DNA of 64,000 bases from Gordionus sp. m RMFG-2023 (Eukaryota > Nematomorpha > Gordioida > Chordodea > Parachordodidae), in NCBI RefSeq assembly GCF_954871325.1, contig NC_088777.1, forward strand, positions 52,514,002 to 52,578,001. The letters are read 5' to 3'. A model generated the notes under the pieces. It had not been told where the DNA came from and searched no databases. It worked only from the letters and a program-made list of their open reading frames with translations. Both the position numbers and the translations under genes were made by a program. Positions 62,151 through 64,000 of the stretch are shown here, piece after piece (position 1 is the first letter of the stretch; every line of letters starts with the position of its first letter).

Positions 62151-62555
62151 TAAAATAACATCAATCAGCATATTCAACAGTTTATATTAGATGAGGAGAA
62201 ATTTTATTAGATACCACTATTATTTTGTTAATACTTTGGTTGTACTTAAATTGATATTAAAGATAGGCAGGAATAAAATTACTATTTTAACTTCGAATAA
62301 TAGACGGATGTCGGTAAAATCCGAGTATATAACAAATTGTAAAATACAACGCAGAGTTTATTAAATCAAAAAATACTGAAAGTCTATTTATACATTGGCC
62401 AAAGTACCAGGATTTAAGGGCATTACGAAAACAGCGTAAGACATACAGGTATCATTATGTTTAATCCTGCAAATAATTGTTATATTATATATCATAAAAA
62501 CTATTTTTTTTTGCCTTTGTATATCATTTATATTCTATTTGTAATATACGAAAAT

Positions 62556-63010
62556 CAGGGGCGTCGCAAGCCTTCACAATCTCAGGGGGCTCAACTAAAA
62601 AGATTTTTATGAGAGGCTTCACTCCCCCATACATCCCAATTTGCGGGCCTTCGGTCCGATTTTGCCTGGCCTTTGGCAGGGTTTTATATGAATACATTAT
62701 ACTTTTTTAAAATTTAAAAAACAAAATAAACCTCCAGAGGAGTTTACAGTGCCTTATTATCTTGGCCACCAGTAACTCTAGAACGGGTAAGGCGTTTGTT
62801 GAATCGCCATTTTTTCCTTTGCTTATCTTTAATAATCGATTCATCATGTTTGGTAGCAATGTGAGGGATTAGGGTTAGCCTAGACAATAAAGAAATCAGG
62901 CAAAAATATAAATATACTATTGTTGAAATTAAACAAACATTAAAATAATGTAAAACCGGTAGAAGGGTCAATATTAGATGCATATTTCTAATAAGTTGGA
63001 GGGCTATCAT
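62556..63010. mobile_element. Partial hAT-like element end
   Basis: Begins CAGGGGCGTCGCAAGCC, the usual hAT terminal form, with sub-terminal G+C-rich CGGGCCTTCGGTCCG as in the other hAT elements here. The second end and an 8-bp duplication were not found. The minus-strand open stretch 62744-63013 (89 codons, ending KRKKW-like RKKWRFNKRLTRSR text) is unassigned. Confidence 0.45.
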
Positions 63011-63435
63011 CAAATAAAATTTTTAGGGGACTTCTCAAGTCAATATATAGAAAAAAACCTATAACATTTGAAATAGTACATAAGATATCCAAGCAATATA
63101 AAGAATTAATAAGAATTAGAGCATGTTTGAAAGGAGATACAGAATGGAAAAATTAAGACAAAGCCTTTTAAAACATAAAGAGTGAATTAAATATAGAAAA
63201 CAATTGTTTATTGAGAGAATATCGCTTGGTGATATCGAAAGTTAAAAAATATAATTTAGCAGCGGTATATACAGGACATCAAGGTATAGAAAGAATGAAG
63301 AATAACACGAGAGTACATTTGTTGGAGGATGAATAGTGAAATAGAAGAATTAGTTAAGAGTTGTAAAACATGTAATATATGTGCTACTGTACCAAAAAAA
63401 CAGGGAAGTGGCCAGAGACAAATGTTCCATGTGAA

Positions 63436-63801
63436 CAGTGGCGTAGCTAGAAATTTTTCTTAGAGGGGGTCCATACATATAAAATCCTGGGAGCTTCGCT
63501 CCTAAACCCTTTAACGGCTATCGGCCGGGTTTATCTTAAAAATCATAACCACATTATCGACAATATATAATAAATATATTTTTTAAATGCATGAATATGT
63601 TATTCTTTATAATAATACTACCCAGAATAATTTCAATAGTAATATAATATCCTTCCACAAACATCAATACCAGAAAAATATAAATATTAATGGTATTTAA
63701 TTGATATAAAATCACTTTCAAGTCGTTTGAACGTATACTCTAAAAAAAATTGCTCTGGGAGGGGTTTAAACCCGAAAACCACCCCCGTAGCTACGCCACT
63801 G
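63436..63801. mobile_element. Non-autonomous hAT element (366 bp)
   Basis: Perfect terminal inverted repeats CAGTGGCGTAGCTA / TAGCTACGCCACTG and an exact 8-bp duplication CATGTGAA (63428-63435 and 63802-63809). A hairpin GGGAGCTTCGCTCC lies near 63490. No transposase. Inserted in the integrase region of the gypsy fossil. Confidence 0.95.
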
Positions 63802-64000
63802 CATGTGAAAGAATACACGTAGATTTTTCTAGAATATGAAAAGAAAGAATATTTTATTATGATAGATGCAGGGGAAATATAAAATGTTCCCAAAATGCTG
63901 CGTTATTTTAATTATAAAAAAGGTGTTACAAAGTAAACTTCTAAAAATTTTTTTTACCGGATTCGGAGAAATCAAAATACTTTATACCCTTAATTTACAA

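Larger units (their letters stand above)
60240..63910 (+). mobile_element. Ty3/gypsy LTR-retrotransposon fossil (pol region), broken
   Basis: Plus-strand polyprotein remains in gypsy order: reverse transcriptase about 60330-61090 (LRRLPFSCIEEIVKELNKWL, then SYLDDVLILSK-type text), RNase H about 61130-61560, integrase with its zinc-binding and early catalytic region about 63200-63910. It is broken, with on the order of ten or more interruptions. A LINE fragment (61630-62150), a hAT-like end (62556 onward) and a complete small hAT element (63436-63801) lie within it. No LTRs are recognised in the window. Old by appearance. Confidence 0.82.

Noticed and set aside
62744-63013. 89-codon minus-strand ORF as a transposase
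   Set aside because: The basic C-terminal text is suggestive but no catalytic or dimerisation motif is visible.

Overview
The window is AT-rich (roughly three quarters A+T by eye) nuclear DNA of a eukaryote, most likely an invertebrate animal. The evidence is spliceosomal introns throughout, a TMA16 homologue (a ribosome-biogenesis factor known only in eukaryotes), a mitochondrial ribosomal protein S5 fragment, and many LINE, hAT, MULE-like, SINE and LTR-element remains. I cannot name the species; cnidarian-type (including myxozoan) or flatworm-type genomes would fit the base composition.

The main content is an unrecognised ten-exon gene family spread over the whole window. Copies C (30124-34150, +), E (41460-45440, -) and G (56141-58821, +) are complete: each reads from a signal-peptide-like first exon to a stop across ten exons, with identical intron phases (1,2,0,0,1,1,2,0,0) and predicted products of 414, 415 and 417 residues. 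Copy A (41-2107, -) runs off the left edge with its first five exons open. Copies B (7718-10225), D (36623-38420) and F (49820-52563) are decayed. The product looks like a secreted, N-glycosylated protein with four invariant cysteines. Repeated flank units (near 4.2-5.4, 34.7-36.0, 47.2-48.3 and, inverted, 53.9-55.1 kb) belong to the same history of duplication and decay. B and D are the two halves of a larger segmental duplication.

Between 20.9 and 22.7 kb lie two housekeeping-type genes head to head: an MRPS5-like 5' fragment (-) and a TMA16-like gene (+). Both carry features that suggest decay or assembly errors: a TMA16 intron whose donor reads TT instead of GT, and two frame changes in MRPS5. 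MRPS5 is followed at once by a foldback element of about 1.3 kb whose arms encode a FLYWCH-like zinc finger.

The rest is mobile-element debris. One LINE family (reverse transcriptase, CCHC knuckle, RPDG nuclease-like C-terminus) appears in eight pieces. An RTE-like LINE (endonuclease and reverse transcriptase fragments) appears in two, one preceded by a tRNA-like head. There are several hAT elements with 8-bp target duplications, two short MULE-like elements with 9-10-bp duplications, and a broken Ty3/gypsy fossil at 60.2-63.9 kb into which a LINE fragment and a hAT element have jumped. Simple repeats include a 15-bp minisatellite (16.6 kb), a degenerate ~30-bp array (40.1 kb) and pyrimidine microsatellites (35.5 and 55.4 kb). 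All calls are by reading; no alignment or database search was run.
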